A DNA stretch of 64,000 nucleotides from Pseudomonas putida (GCF_002741075.1 NZ_CP016634.1:2960501-3024500); one strand, 5' to 3'. Positions 9,140 through 18,348 are shown, counted from the stretch's first letter. Notes: generated by a model from the sequence alone, not told the origin. Made by a program: numbers and translations.

Positions 9140-9577
9140 ATGATCAACGCGCAACTGCTGCAATCGATGATCGATGCGTCGAACGACGGAATCGTGGTCG
9201 CCGAACAGGAAGGCGACGACACCATCCTGATCTACGTGAACGCAGCGTTCGAACGCCTGACCGGCTACGTCCGCAATGAAATCCTCTACCAGGACTGCCG
9301 CTTCCTGCAGGCCGATGACCGCGACCAACTCGGCCGCGCGCGGATCCGCCGGGCCCTGGCCGAAGGCCGGCCGTGCCGAGAAGTGCTGCGCAACTACCGC
9401 AAGGATGGCAGCGCGTTCTGGAACGAGCTGTCGATCACGCCTGTGCACAACGCCGCCGACCAGCGCACCTATTTCATCGGCATCCAGAAGGACGTCAGCC
9501 GCCAGGTGGAACTGGAGCGGGCACTGGCCGAGGCCCAAGCCCGGCTCGACGCGCTGAAATCCGACGAACGTAGCTGA
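9140..9577 (+). CDS. Short LOV blue-light photoreceptor (PpSB1-LOV type)
   Basis: A 145-residue protein made of a single LOV/PAS domain with short flanking helices. It is nearly the same as what I recall of PpSB1-LOV of P. putida. The photoactive cysteine is C53 in YQDCRFLQADD (canonical GXNCRFLQ), and the FMN-contacting segments NYRKDGSAFWNELSITPV and YFIGIQKDVSRQ are intact. The C-terminal helix (VELERALAEAQARLDAL) probably mediates dimerisation. No effector domain is fused. I chose the ATG at 9140 because it gives the family's MINAQLLQSMIDASNDGIVV start. In P. putida KT2440 this photoreceptor is needed, with LitR-type regulators, for light-induced transcription, and the adjacent pplR3-like gene fits that pairing. 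Confidence 0.92.
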   Translation: MINAQLLQSMIDASNDGIVVAEQEGDDTILIYVNAAFERLTGYVRNEILYQDCRFLQADDRDQLGRARIRRALAEGRPCREVLRNYRKDGSAFWNELSITPVHNAADQRTYFIGIQKDVSRQVELERALAEAQARLDALKSDERS

Positions 9578-9636
9578 ACGAAGCGCTTTGTGCGCGGTCC
9601 ATCCCCTTGAAGAAATCGCCGACTTCGAGCCCGAAC

Positions 9637-10230
9637 ATGCAAGCACAGGCCCTCCTGACCCAGGACGAACTGGATTTCATCCAGGACATGCAGCATTCGC
9701 CTCAATTGAACCTGGCCGACTCCATGTCGAGCCTGCTGGTCAATGGCGACCGCAACGTGCAGGAACTGCTCGCCCGCCTGGTGGCCAATGAGCACGTCAC
9801 GCTCCAGGCCCACTACAACAACCAGCAGATCAGCTTCCCACTGCAACTGGTCGAAGACGAGTTCCACGCCGTTCACCTGCAACTGGGCTCGCCTGAAATC
9901 TTCGAAGATGGCCCCACCCTGCGCCCCTGGCGCCTGTCCCTGGAACAGCCAGCTGCGCTGTTGGATGCCGCTGGCATGCAGAGCGGGCTGTGGATCCGGG
10001 ACATCTCCACCAAGGGCACCCTGGTGCAAGTACGGGATCTACCCGAGGCGCCCGTGCGTTTCAGCCTGACCTTCGCGCCTGAAGGCATCGAACCCATCCG
10101 CCTCAAAGGCGTGCTGCGCCGACGCATCGGCCCGGACCTGGCCGCCTACGACCTGTACCGCAGCCCGGCCGATGACCTGGAGCGCCTGCGCGAGTACATC
10201 CTCCAGGCCCACCAGCAGTTGCACAGTTAA
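9637..10230 (+). CDS. PilZ-like domain protein
   Basis: A 197-residue cytoplasmic protein. The segment RDISTKGTLVQV (about residue 117) fits the D/NxSxxG motif of c-di-GMP-binding PilZ domains, but the preceding RxxxR motif is not clean (RPWR only), so binding is uncertain. The N-terminal half could be a YcgR-like beta domain. It lies just downstream of the LOV gene (60 bases) in the same direction and may be co-transcribed. Its stop overlaps the stop of the convergent MerR-type gene. The start at ATG 9637 is preferred to the upstream TTG at 9607, which has no ribosome site. Confidence 0.6.
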   Translation: MQAQALLTQDELDFIQDMQHSPQLNLADSMSSLLVNGDRNVQELLARLVANEHVTLQAHYNNQQISFPLQLVEDEFHAVHLQLGSPEIFEDGPTLRPWRLSLEQPAALLDAAGMQSGLWIRDISTKGTLVQVRDLPEAPVRFSLTFAPEGIEPIRLKGVLRRRIGPDLAAYDLYRSPADDLERLREYILQAHQQLHS

Positions 10231-11165
10231 GTATCCAACTGCCCGGCCAGGAACTGGCGCAAACGCCTGCGCATCAGGCTGCCCCGCGCGCCCAGGCAGG
10301 CAACCGGGCTCCCGGCCAGGTGGTCTTGGGCCAGTTCCGCCACTTCCCCCGCCAGCAACACCGGACACCCCACCCCCAAGGTCACCCGTGCCAGGCGCCT
10401 GCCCAGCTCCTGGGTGGGTTGCTGATGGGAGAACAGCACCAACGCATCAGGTGCCAGGCGCTCGCACACCAGCGCCAGCTCCTCCATCGGCTGCCCGGTC
10501 GCCAGCACCGTGACGCCCATCTCATCGCTGCCCAGCAACAGCCCCGCCACCAGCAACTCCAGCTCATGGCATTGAACTGATAGCGGCGCCAGCACTACGC
10601 GCTGGCGCCAGGGCCCACGCGCCAGCTGCAGACGCAGCAGCACCTTGCCACGCAAAAACTGGTCGAGGAACAACCATTCGCTGACCCGGCCAAAGCCCCC
10701 CTGCGTCGCACGCAAGCCATGCCAGACAGGCATGAACACCTCATCGAACACCGGGTCCAGGGCATGGCAGGCGAACACCTGGTCGAACACCTGCTCCAAC
10801 GCCACGCCATCGAAGCGCTGAACCGCCTCCTGCACCTGGGCACGCCAGCGGGCGAGCTCATCGACGCTGCCGTCCCTCTGTACATCCTGTGCCCCAGCCT
10901 GATGGCGGGCCAGTATGCTGCCCACCTTGCTCACCGCGACACCACGCTCCAGCCAGCCAAGGATGCTGCGGATGTCGTCGATATCAGCCTGGGAATAGAG
11001 GCGATGGCCACTGTCGGTGCGGGTGGGCTGGATCAACCCGTAGCGGCGCTCCCAGGCGCGCAGGGTCACCGGGTTTACGCCTGTCAGCCGGGCCACTTCA
11101 CGGATGGGAAACAATTCTTGATGTTCCAGGCCGGCCGAGGCGGCCACCTGATCATTGATGTGCAC
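10227..11165 (-). CDS. pplR3: MerR-family LitR/CarH-type light regulator (class II, PplR3-like)
   Basis: A 312-residue regulator. The N-terminal MerR winged helix (FPIREVARLTGVNPVTLRAW, then ERRYGLIQPTRTDSGHRLYS) is followed by a C-terminal region corresponding to the B12-binding module of CarH. The cobalamin motifs are degraded: the EH of the WxxxEH motif is not visible (GRVSEWLFLDQFL), and the DxHxxG block reads QCHELE. This fits class II LitR proteins such as P. putida PplR1-3, which work with LOV proteins rather than B12. KT2440 has pplR3 next to ppSB1-LOV, exactly this arrangement. The GTG at 11165 is chosen because AGAGG lies nine bases upstream; a TTG at 11171 is too close to it. Confidence 0.8.
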   Translation of the reverse strand: MHINDQVAASAGLEHQELFPIREVARLTGVNPVTLRAWERRYGLIQPTRTDSGHRLYSQADIDDIRSILGWLERGVAVSKVGSILARHQAGAQDVQRDGSVDELARWRAQVQEAVQRFDGVALEQVFDQVFACHALDPVFDEVFMPVWHGLRATQGGFGRVSEWLFLDQFLRGKVLLRLQLARGPWRQRVVLAPLSVQCHELELLVAGLLLGSDEMGVTVLATGQPMEELALVCERLAPDALVLFSHQQPTQELGRRLARVTLGVGCPVLLAGEVAELAQDHLAGSPVACLGARGSLMRRRLRQFLAGQLDT

Positions 11166-11408
11166 GGACAACGGCCTCTTGTGTCAGAACCTGCATTCTA
11201 CGCCGGGACGCCCCGCCAGGTCAGCGCACCACTCGCCGGACTGGCACTGCCCGGTCACGCCCCGCTGGAGCTGCTGGCCGGTTGGCTGAACCCCGCGCCC
11301 TTCCTCCACGCGCCAGGCATCGCGCGGGCTGCGCAGCCACGCACGAGGGAAGCAGTTCGGGTATGCTGGGGCATCAATGCAAGGACAGACAAGTTGACGC
11401 CCCTGATC

Positions 11409-12101
11409 ATGAACAGCCCAATTCTCGTCACCGGCGCCAGCCAGCGCGTCGGGCTGGCCCTGGCCCTTGAACTGGCACAGGCCGGTCATACGGTGGTCAG
11501 TGCCAGCCGCAGCATTCATCCACAAAGCCCGCATCCGAACATCGTGCAGTTTCGCGCCGACCTCTGCCAGGAGGCCGACCGCCAGGCGCTGATCGAGTAC
11601 CTGCAAGACCACTACGACGGCCTACGGGCGATCATCCACAACGCCTCGCTGTGGCTGGATGACGGTCTGGACAACCTGCAGACCATGTTCCGCCTGCACG
11701 TCGAAGCGCCCTACCACCTCAACCTGGCCCTGGGCGATCTGCTGGGCAAGGTCGAGAAAGCCGACATCATCCACATCTGCGACGAGACCTCCTCACGCGG
11801 CAGCAAGAGCCACATCGGTTACGCCGCGACCAAGGCAGCGCTGCAGAACATGGTGTTGTCGTTCGCCGAAAAATACGCGCCGAAGATTCGCGTCAACGGT
11901 ATCCTGCCGGGCCTGCTGATCCTCAAGGAAGGAGGCGACGACGCCTATCGCCAGCAGACGCTGAAAAAAGCCCTGCTGGAGTTCGAGCCCGGCGCCCGCC
12001 CGTTGATCGAGGCGGTGATGTTCCTGCTCGAAAGCCAGTACAGCACCGGCAGCCAGGTGGTCATCAACGGTGGCCGCCACCTGAAGAATCGCATGACCTG
12101 A
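11409..12101 (+). CDS. folM: Dihydromonapterin reductase, short-chain dehydrogenase
   Basis: A 230-residue SDR enzyme that reduces dihydromonapterin (and dihydrofolate weakly) using NADPH, giving the tetrahydromonapterin cofactor used by Pseudomonas phenylalanine hydroxylase. The cofactor loop TGASQRVGLALA is at residues 8-19. The catalytic tyrosine and lysine are in IGYAATKAA (YxxxK), and the NASLWL block replaces the usual NNAG. The ATG at 11409 starts MNSPILVTGASQRVG. The DUF1244 gene follows 10 bases later. Closeness to the light-response pair may matter, since pterin genes are among light-induced genes in KT2440. Confidence 0.87.
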   Translation: MNSPILVTGASQRVGLALALELAQAGHTVVSASRSIHPQSPHPNIVQFRADLCQEADRQALIEYLQDHYDGLRAIIHNASLWLDDGLDNLQTMFRLHVEAPYHLNLALGDLLGKVEKADIIHICDETSSRGSKSHIGYAATKAALQNMVLSFAEKYAPKIRVNGILPGLLILKEGGDDAYRQQTLKKALLEFEPGARPLIEAVMFLLESQYSTGSQVVINGGRHLKNRMT

Positions 12102-12111
12102 GGGAAGCCCC

Positions 12112-12408
12112 ATGACCCCGCAACAACAGCTCGAACTCGAGGCCGCCGCGTTCCGGCGCCTGGTCGAACACCTGCAAAAGCGCACCGACGTGCAGAACAT
12201 CGACCTGATGAACCTCTCCGGCTTCTGCCGCAACTGCCTTTCCAAGTGGTACAAGGCCGCCGCCGACGAACGCCAGATCGACGTCAGCCTGGACGATGCC
12301 CGCGAGCACGTCTACGGCATGCCCTACGCCGACTGGAAAGCCCAGTACCAGAAAGAAGCCAGCGCCGACCAACAAGCGGCGTTCGAAAAAGGAAAGCCAC
12401 GTGACTGA
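12112..12408 (+). CDS. DUF1244 family protein
   Basis: A 98-residue conserved protein of unknown function. The core NIDLMNLSGFCRNCLSKWYK contains a CxxC pair and is highly conserved in the DUF1244 family, followed by AREHVYGMPYADWKA. It starts 10 bases after folM and its last 8 bases overlap the GTG start of the HopJ-like gene, so the three form one operon. The paired cysteines could bind metal; nothing more can be said. Confidence 0.85.
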   Translation: MTPQQQLELEAAAFRRLVEHLQKRTDVQNIDLMNLSGFCRNCLSKWYKAAADERQIDVSLDDAREHVYGMPYADWKAQYQKEASADQQAAFEKGKPRD

Positions 12409-12742
12409 TCTGACCACCCTGCGCACCCGCCTCGCCAGCGGCGAACACGTTTTCGCCGACACCCTGGCGTTCATCGCCGCGAACTACAGCTACCAGCCCC
12501 AGGCCTTCAACAACGGTGGCGTGGAGAATGCCGCCGGCCAGAACGAAGGCTCGTGCAAGACCCTGGGCCTGGCGCTGCTCGAAGGCTTGAGCGACCAGGA
12601 AGCCCTGCTGGCGTTCGGCGAGCACTACCGCAGTGTGCTGGCCACCCCCGAAGGCAGCGACCATGCCAACATCCGAGCGCTGATCAAGCATGGGCTGGCC
12701 GGTGTCACCTTCGCCGAGCAGCCGCTCACGGGTAATGCCTGA
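12401..12742 (+). CDS. HopJ-family protein
   Basis: A 113-residue protein starting with GTG at 12401 inside the end of the DUF1244 gene. The block FNNGGVENAAGQNEGSCKTL is the conserved core of the HopJ (HopPmaJ) family. The name comes from a P. syringae type III effector candidate, but members are widespread in non-pathogens, so a secreted role is doubtful. There is no signal peptide. It is the last gene of the folM operon, followed by a GC hairpin (12751-12767) and a REP pair. Confidence 0.8.
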   Translation: MTDLTTLRTRLASGEHVFADTLAFIAANYSYQPQAFNNGGVENAAGQNEGSCKTLGLALLEGLSDQEALLAFGEHYRSVLATPEGSDHANIRALIKHGLAGVTFAEQPLTGNA

Positions 12743-12750
12743 TATCGCCG

Positions 12751-12833
12751 GGGCCGCCTTGCGGCCCATTCGCGGGTGAACCCGCTCCCACAGGATCAGC
12801 GGTGATCCAATGGAAGCGGGTTTACCCGCGAAT
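12751..12833. repeat. Hairpin plus REP pair after the folM operon
   Basis: GGGCCGC-CTT-GCGGCCC (12751-12767) is a perfect hairpin nine bases after the HopJ-like stop; it could slow or end transcription though no T-run follows. Next is an inverted REP pair, 12768-12833, with GCGGGTGAACCCGC facing GCGGGTTTACCCGC. Confidence 0.75.
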
Positions 12834-12851
12834 AGCCCGGTGCAGGCGAGC

Positions 12852-13760
12852 TCAGCTGATGAGCCGTCCCGGCACCGCCTGAGGCAGCCCGCCCTGCTGC
12901 AACCAGGCCAGGGCAATCGGCCACAGGGTCTCGCGGAACCGGTCATGGAAGAACGCGAAATGCCCGACCTGCGCCACCGAGATATCCCCAGGCGCCAGCC
13001 GCAAGTGTCGCCGTTCGGCGTGCTGAAGGTATCCCAGTAACCGCTCGGTCGCCGCCACTGTCCCGAACGGATCATCCGTGAGGCTGATTGCCAAGGTCGC
13101 CGCCCGCACCTGGGCAAACGGCAATTGCGTCAGCGTCCGCCCGCTCGGGCGGTGCTCGTAGCGTGGCGTGCGGGTGGTCCAGTCGCGCACCACACCCGCC
13201 GGCGTATCCTCCATCCAGCCCAGCCGCTTGCCCGGAAAGTACCCACACAGACGGGTCAGCAACGGCATCACCACATGCCATTTGCCCACCAGTCGCCAGC
13301 GCTCGCTCGCCGAGTAGTCACGCCAATAGGCAAACTGCGCGCCCACCATCACCACCCGCCGCACCACGCCGCCAGACGGCGCCAGCCCCACCGCGCAGCC
13401 GCCGAAGCTGTGTCCCACCACATGTACCGGCTGCCCCGCGAAGCGCTCGGCGGCCAGTTGCAGCATCGCCTCGAAGTCCAGCCGCCCCCAGTCGCTCCAC
13501 GACGCCTTGAAGCCGCGCAGCGACGCCGGCCGCGACTCGCCGATACCCCGGTAGTCGTAGGTCAGCACATCGAAGCCTTGGGCGAACAGGTAGTCGGCAA
13601 AGCGCGAGTAGTAGCGGCAGCGCACCGAGGTGGCAGCGTTGATGATCACCAGCGGACGCTGGGAGTCGGCATTGGCGTGGCGCCAGAGGAAGCCTCCGAG
13701 GCTGTAGCCGTCGGCGGTGGTATGGCGAAAGGCGGTGGCGGGCTGGGTCAGGCTGCTCAT
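12852..13760 (-). CDS. Alpha/beta hydrolase, serine type
   Basis: A 302-residue hydrolase. The nucleophile elbow is GHSFGG (VHVVGHSFGGCAVGL) and the likely histidine is in QVGHFAFFHDRF near the C-terminus. The early segment VIINAATSVRCRYYSRFADYL fits the COG4757-type predicted hydrolases. The ATG at 13760 (MSSLTQPATAFRH) is preferred to a start 12 codons earlier. Substrate is unknown; no signal peptide is present. It is a single gene between REP elements, convergent with the folM operon. Confidence 0.78.
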   Translation of the reverse strand: MSSLTQPATAFRHTTADGYSLGGFLWRHANADSQRPLVIINAATSVRCRYYSRFADYLFAQGFDVLTYDYRGIGESRPASLRGFKASWSDWGRLDFEAMLQLAAERFAGQPVHVVGHSFGGCAVGLAPSGGVVRRVVMVGAQFAYWRDYSASERWRLVGKWHVVMPLLTRLCGYFPGKRLGWMEDTPAGVVRDWTTRTPRYEHRPSGRTLTQLPFAQVRAATLAISLTDDPFGTVAATERLLGYLQHAERRHLRLAPGDISVAQVGHFAFFHDRFRETLWPIALAWLQQGGLPQAVPGRLIS

Positions 13761-13837
13761 GACGCGCTCCCTGCTGTGGTGCGCCCACGCTAGCAAAAAC
13801 AGAAAGGCTGTGGGAGGGCTTTGCCCTCCAATCGCAG

Positions 13838-13906
13838 CACAAGGCCGCGCCTACAGATTCACCGCCGCATCAAGCAACGCGATGAACCTGTAGGGGCGGC
13901 CTTGTG
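13838..13906. repeat. Long imperfect inverted repeat
   Basis: CACAAGGCCGCGCCTACAG (13838-13856) faces CTGTAGGGGCGGCCTTGTG (13888-13906), one mismatch, 31-base loop. This CTGTAGGxGCGGCCTTGTG unit is a second type of interspersed palindrome I recall from P. putida genomes. Confidence 0.7.
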
Positions 13907-13911
13907 TCGCG

Positions 13912-13932
13912 AAAGGGCCGCAAAGCGGCCCC
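13912..13932 (-). terminator. Terminator of fabV
   Basis: On the minus strand GGGCCGC-TTT-GCGGCCC is followed by TTTCG, starting seven bases after the fabV stop. The stem is strong and the T-run short. Confidence 0.6.
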
Positions 13933-13938
13933 ATACGA

Positions 13939-15150
13939 TTACAGCTCGACGCAGTCGAACTTCACATCGGTGGCGACGTCTTCGTCGTAGTTGACGTCAG
14001 CGCGCTCGAAGCCGAACAGGTTGAGGAACTGCTTCTTGTAACCGGCGTAGTCGGTCAGCTGGAACAGGTTCTCGGTGGTCACCTGCGGCCACAGGGCCTT
14101 GCAGGCATCCTGTACGTCGTCGCGCAGTTCCCAGTCGTCCAGGCGCAGGCGGGCCTTTTCGTCCACCGGCATCGCGGCGCCGTCGGCGCGGTACATGCGG
14201 TCGCGGAACATGCGGTCCAGCTGGTCCTGGGTGCCTTCGTGAACGCCCTTCTCCTGCATGATCTTGAAGACCATCGACAGGTACAGCGGCATCACCGGAA
14301 TGGCCGAGCTGGCCTGGGTGACGACGGACTTGAGCACGGCCACGTTGGCGCCGCCTTTGATTTCACCGGCCAGCTTCTTGTCCAGGCGCAGGGCGGTTTC
14401 GTCCAGGTCCTGCTTGGCCTGGCCCAAGGCGCCGTGCCAGTAGATCGGCCAGGTGATTTCAGTGCCGATGTAGCTGAAGGCCACGGTACGTGCGCCTTCG
14501 GCCAGCACGTCGGCTTGGCTCAGGGCGTCGATCCACAGCTGCCAGTCCTGGCCACCCATGACGGTGACGGTGTCGGCGATTTCCTGCTCGGTGGCCGGCT
14601 CGATGCTGGCCTCGATGATGGTGTCCTTGTTGGTGTCGATAGCGGTCGACTTGTACGGCTGGCCGATCGGCTTGAGCGCCGAGCGCACCAGTTCACCGGT
14701 CTGCGGCAGCTTGCGCACTGGCGAGGCCAGGGAATAGACGACCAGGTCGACCTTGCCGCCCATTTCGTTCTTGATCAGCTCGATGACCTTGGCGCGGGCT
14801 TCGTCGGAGAAGGCGTCACCGTTGATCGACTTGCTGTACAGCCCAGCTTCCTTGGCGAACTTGTCGAAGGCAGCGGCGTTATACCAACCCGCGGTACCGG
14901 CCTTGGTCTCGGTGCCCGGCTTTTCGAAGAACACGCCCAGGGTGTCGGCCTTGAAGCCGAAGGCTGCGGTGATGCGCGCCGCCAGGCCGTAGCCGCTGGA
15001 TGCGCCGATGACCAAGACCTTCTTCGGACCATCCTCGCGCACGCCCAGCTTGCGGGTGGCTTCGATCTGGTCACGGACGTTGAGCTCGCAGCCCTTCGGG
15101 TGAGTCGTGGTGCAGATGAAACCGCGAACCTTAGGATGAATGATGGCCAA
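13939..15150 (-). CDS. fabV: Enoyl-ACP reductase FabV
   Basis: A 403-residue NADH-dependent enoyl-[acyl-carrier-protein] reductase that completes each fatty-acid elongation cycle and is naturally insensitive to triclosan. The N-terminal [20 protein letters not shown] and the nucleotide-binding [12 protein letters not shown] are family signatures. The catalytic Y-x8-K motif runs from Y237 to K246 ([10 protein letters not shown]). The length matches other FabV proteins. It is a single gene with its own hairpin terminator; a REP pair lies upstream between it and the LysR gene. Confidence 0.95.
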   Translation of the reverse strand: MAIIHPKVRGFICTTTHPKGCELNVRDQIEATRKLGVREDGPKKVLVIGASSGYGLAARITAAFGFKADTLGVFFEKPGTETKAGTAGWYNAAAFDKFAKEAGLYSKSINGDAFSDEARAKVIELIKNEMGGKVDLVVYSLASPVRKLPQTGELVRSALKPIGQPYKSTAIDTNKDTIIEASIEPATEQEIADTVTVMGGQDWQLWIDALSQADVLAEGARTVAFSYIGTEITWPIYWHGALGQAKQDLDETALRLDKKLAGEIKGGANVAVLKSVVTQASSAIPVMPLYLSMVFKIMQEKGVHEGTQDQLDRMFRDRMYRADGAAMPVDEKARLRLDDWELRDDVQDACKALWPQVTTENLFQLTDYAGYKKQFLNLFGFERADVNYDEDVATDVKFDCVEL

Positions 15151-15297
15151 TGTCTGTACCTCTTCAGGTTTGTGCCGAGGAAGCGCGCCGCAGGGGACGG
15201 TTCCGTTTGATCAGAGGGTGAGACTACCCCCGCAGGTTATCCGACACATATTACGGGCTGAACCGGGGGATTCAAAACGACGGTTCGCCTGTGTCAC

Positions 15298-15386
15298 CCC
15301 TTTCGCGGGTGAACCCGCTCCCACAGGCACTGCGCAGCATTCAAGCCCCCATGCCCCTTACAGGAGCGGGTTTACCCGCGAAAGGG
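15298..15386. repeat. REP pair upstream of fabV
   Basis: CCCTTTCGCGGGTGAACCCG and CGGGTTTACCCGCGAAAGGG face each other 49 bases apart, forming one long palindrome. Same core as at 8436-8500. Confidence 0.85.
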
Positions 15387-15401
15387 CCGATGCAGACGAC
15401 T

Positions 15402-16262
15402 TCAAACTATCAATAAGGCCTCTTTCAACCATTCCAGAAACTGCCGCGCCAGCGGGTCGTCCTGGCTGTCGCGGTGCACCAGGCAGCTCCAGACCGGCCC
15501 CCGCACCCGCTGCGCCGACAACGGCTGTAACCGCCCCTCCTCCACCGAGCGCCGTGCGAGCAACTGGCTGACCAGCGCGATCCCCAGCCCCTCACCCGCC
15601 GCCTCCAGCAATAGGCCTGGGTCGGAAAAATTAAGCCCCTTGCCCTGCTGCCCGACGTCCTCGCCGCCTTCCAACTGCCAGTGGCTCCAGTCCATTTCAC
15701 GTTCGCCATGCAAGGTGGTGCGCCGGGCCGCCGGGGTCGCCAGCAACGAGGGATGGCAGGCGGGATAGAGTTCGTCCTGGCGCAGCACGCTGAAGCTGCA
15801 TTCGGCCTGGGCGCTGAGGTCGTCGCGCACGGCCAGGTCGATGGTCTGGGTGGTCATGTCCGGGGCCTCGAAGCTGGTGAACAGCCACAGGTCGACATCC
15901 GGGCAACGCTGGTGAAAGTCCCCCAGGCGCGGCAGCAACCAGTGGCGGGCAAAGGCCGGCGTGGTGTTGACCACCAACTGGTTGGGCTTGCGGTATTGGT
16001 CCAGGCGTCGGATGCCCACCGCCAATTGCTGCAACATCGCCTGGGTGGTGCTGAGCAAATCATGCCCGGCATCGGTCAGGCTGACGCTGCGGCCATTGCG
16101 ATGAAACAACGGCTGCTCCAGGTAGCTCTCCAGGCTGCGGATCTGCTGGCTGATCGCCGACTGGGTGAGGTTCAAGGCCTCGGCGGCCTTGTGGAAGCTG
16201 CCCAACCGGGCTGCGGCTTCGAAGCCGCGCAGGGCGTTGAGCGGGGGCCAATGCTTGAGCAT
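15402..16262 (-). CDS. LysR-family regulator (GcvA-like) divergent from the agmatine operon
   Basis: A 286-residue regulator. The start MLKHWPPLNALRGFEAAARL and recognition helix NLTQSAISQQIRSLESYL are typical of the GcvA/AmpR branch. The effector domain begins near residue 90 and includes NTTPAFARHWLLPRLGDF. It is divergent from aguA with a 134-base shared promoter region containing CTGATAAG and CTGATCAG elements, so it probably controls the agmatine genes; ligand unknown (agmatine or N-carbamoylputrescine are natural guesses). Confidence 0.82.
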   Translation of the reverse strand: MLKHWPPLNALRGFEAAARLGSFHKAAEALNLTQSAISQQIRSLESYLEQPLFHRNGRSVSLTDAGHDLLSTTQAMLQQLAVGIRRLDQYRKPNQLVVNTTPAFARHWLLPRLGDFHQRCPDVDLWLFTSFEAPDMTTQTIDLAVRDDLSAQAECSFSVLRQDELYPACHPSLLATPAARRTTLHGEREMDWSHWQLEGGEDVGQQGKGLNFSDPGLLLEAAGEGLGIALVSQLLARRSVEEGRLQPLSAQRVRGPVWSCLVHRDSQDDPLARQFLEWLKEALLIV

Positions 16263-16396
16263 GCTGATAAGCCTGACTGATCAGAAATACGCTAAATCTA
16301 TCGTTTGTCGCCGCGACTTCCTAGCCATAGCATGGACATCAACACCCGCGACGGCGGGCTTCGTTGATAAAAATCCCTAATAGATCGGAGTTCACT

Positions 16397-17452
16397 ATGC
16401 ACCTGTCCCACGACAGCGGCTGGCGCATGCCCGCCGAATGGGCCCGCCACGCTGCCACCTGGATGATCTGGCCGCACAACCAAGCACTGTGGGAAACCGG
16501 CTGGGGCGTGACCCTGGCCGACGTGCAGCGCGACTATGCCCGGGTGGCCACGGCCATCGCCCGCTTCGAGCCCGTGAGAATGGTGGTCGACCCGTCCGCC
16601 GTGGACAGCGCCCGGGCCCTGTGCGGCGCCGGTATCGAACTGATCGAGCTGGCGGTGGATGACAGCTGGTGCCGTGACAGCGGCCCGAGCTTCCTCGTCC
16701 ATCCGCAGGAGGGCGTCGCGGGCTTGAGCTGGCGCTTCAATGCCTGGGGCGGCAAGTCCGAGCACGGCCTGGACCGCAGCCTGGCCCGGCGCATGCTCGA
16801 CCACCTGGGCCTGCAAGGCTTCAGCACGCCATTGTGCAACGAAGGCGGTGCCATTCATGTGGACGGCCAGGGCACCTTGATCACCACCGAGTCGGTGCTG
16901 CTCAACCCCAACCGCAACCCAGGCCTGAGCAAAGCGGACTTCGAAGAGGTCTTCGCCCGCCTGCTGGGCATCCGCAAGACCCTCTGGCTGCCAGGCGACC
17001 CGCAGTACATCACCGGCGACATGACCGACGGCCATGTCGATGGCGTCTGCGCCTTCGCCCGCCCAGGCGTGCTGCTGGTGGACGCCACCCATGACCGCGA
17101 CTCGGTGTACGCCGAAGTCGCCCGGGAGAACCGCCGAGCCCTGGAACTCGCCACCGACGCCCAGGGCCGCCATTTCGAGTTGCTCGACCTGTACGAGGCC
17201 AGTGCCGCTGTCGACCCGAGCGCCGAGGTGTTCTGCGCCTCCTACACCAACTTCTACCTGGCCAACGGCGCGGTGATCATGCCTGCCTACGGCATCGACG
17301 CTGACCAGGCCGCCGCGCGCCAGTTGGCCCTGGCCTTCCCTGACCGGGAGATCGTGCCGGTGCGTATCGACCACATTGCCCATGGTGGCGGCGGCATCCA
17401 CTGCATCACCCAGCAACAGCCTGCCTGGCCTCTGCAGGAGGCACGCCCATGA
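16397..17452 (+). CDS. aguA: Agmatine deiminase, cytosolic
   Basis: A 351-residue enzyme hydrolysing agmatine to N-carbamoylputrescine and ammonia, the first step of the AguAB route to putrescine. Family blocks: RMPAEWARHAATWMIWPHN, DSWCRDSGP, CNEGGAIHVDG, NPNRNPGLS and TDGHVDG. The nucleophile is C336 in GGGGIHCITQQQP. The ATG at 16397 has GGAG six bases upstream. There is no signal peptide. Its stop overlaps the aguB start by four bases (ATGA), so the two are translationally coupled. Confidence 0.93.
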   Translation: MHLSHDSGWRMPAEWARHAATWMIWPHNQALWETGWGVTLADVQRDYARVATAIARFEPVRMVVDPSAVDSARALCGAGIELIELAVDDSWCRDSGPSFLVHPQEGVAGLSWRFNAWGGKSEHGLDRSLARRMLDHLGLQGFSTPLCNEGGAIHVDGQGTLITTESVLLNPNRNPGLSKADFEEVFARLLGIRKTLWLPGDPQYITGDMTDGHVDGVCAFARPGVLLVDATHDRDSVYAEVARENRRALELATDAQGRHFELLDLYEASAAVDPSAEVFCASYTNFYLANGAVIMPAYGIDADQAAARQLALAFPDREIVPVRIDHIAHGGGGIHCITQQQPAWPLQEARP

Positions 17453-18345
17453 GCTGCTTGCGCATCGCCACCACGCAGATGGTCTGTGACTGGAACCTGC
17501 CCGGCAACCTCGACCGCGCCGAGCAACTGGTGCGCCAGGCCGCCGCCCAAGGCGCCCAGGTGATCCTGTTGCAGGAGCTGTTCGCCACGCCGTACTTCTG
17601 CATCGAACAGCGCCATCACCACCAGGCGCTGGCCGAGGACTACCACGACAGCCCGCTGCTGCGACGCTTCGCAGCCCTGGCCCGGGAGCTTGGCGTGGTG
17701 CTGCCGCTCAGTTGGTACGAACGCGCCGGCAATGCGTTCTTCAACTCGCTGACCGTGGCCGACGCCGACGGCCGCTTGCTGGGCGTCTACCGCAAGAGCC
17801 ACATCCCCAACGCCATCGGTTACCAGGAGAAGGAATACTTCAGCCCTGGCGACACCGGCTTCAAGGTCTGGGACACCGCCTTCGGCCGCCTGGGAATCGG
17901 CATCTGCTGGGACCAGTGGTTTCCCGAGACCGCGCGCTGCCTGGCGCTGATGGGCGCCGAGGTGCTGTTGTTCCCGACCGCCATCGGCTCCGAGCCAGGC
18001 GCCGCCGAACTCGACTCCCGCGATCACTGGCAGACCGCCATGCGCGGCCATGCGGCAGCCAACCTGGTGCCGGTGGTGGCCGCCAACCGGGTCGGCCAAG
18101 AGGTGGCGGGCAGTGACGACACCCTGTCGATGCGCTTCTACGGCTCGTCGTTCATCTGCGACCACAAAGGCGCCCTGCTCGCCGAGGCCGACCGCCACAG
18201 CAGCGGCGTCTGGCTGCACGACCTGGACCTGGCGCTGATGCGCGAGGATCGCCTGAGCTGGGGCATCTACCGCGATCGTCGCCCCGACCTGTACGCGCCA
18301 CTGATGACCCTCGATGGCCGCACACCTCAACCCACGGGAGCCTGA
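17449..18345 (+). CDS. aguB: N-carbamoylputrescine amidase
   Basis: A 298-residue nitrilase-superfamily enzyme converting N-carbamoylputrescine to putrescine, CO2 and ammonia. The catalytic triad is visible: E43 (LLQELFATPYFC), K116 (YRKSHIPN) and C153 (GICWDQWFPE). The family ending LYAPLMTLDG is present. It is coupled to aguA by a four-base overlap and followed three bases later by a polyamine-type binding protein, so the operon both takes up and degrades agmatine. Confidence 0.94.
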   Translation: MSCLRIATTQMVCDWNLPGNLDRAEQLVRQAAAQGAQVILLQELFATPYFCIEQRHHHQALAEDYHDSPLLRRFAALARELGVVLPLSWYERAGNAFFNSLTVADADGRLLGVYRKSHIPNAIGYQEKEYFSPGDTGFKVWDTAFGRLGIGICWDQWFPETARCLALMGAEVLLFPTAIGSEPGAAELDSRDHWQTAMRGHAAANLVPVVAANRVGQEVAGSDDTLSMRFYGSSFICDHKGALLAEADRHSSGVWLHDLDLALMREDRLSWGIYRDRRPDLYAPLMTLDGRTPQPTGA

Positions 18346-18348
18346 CCC

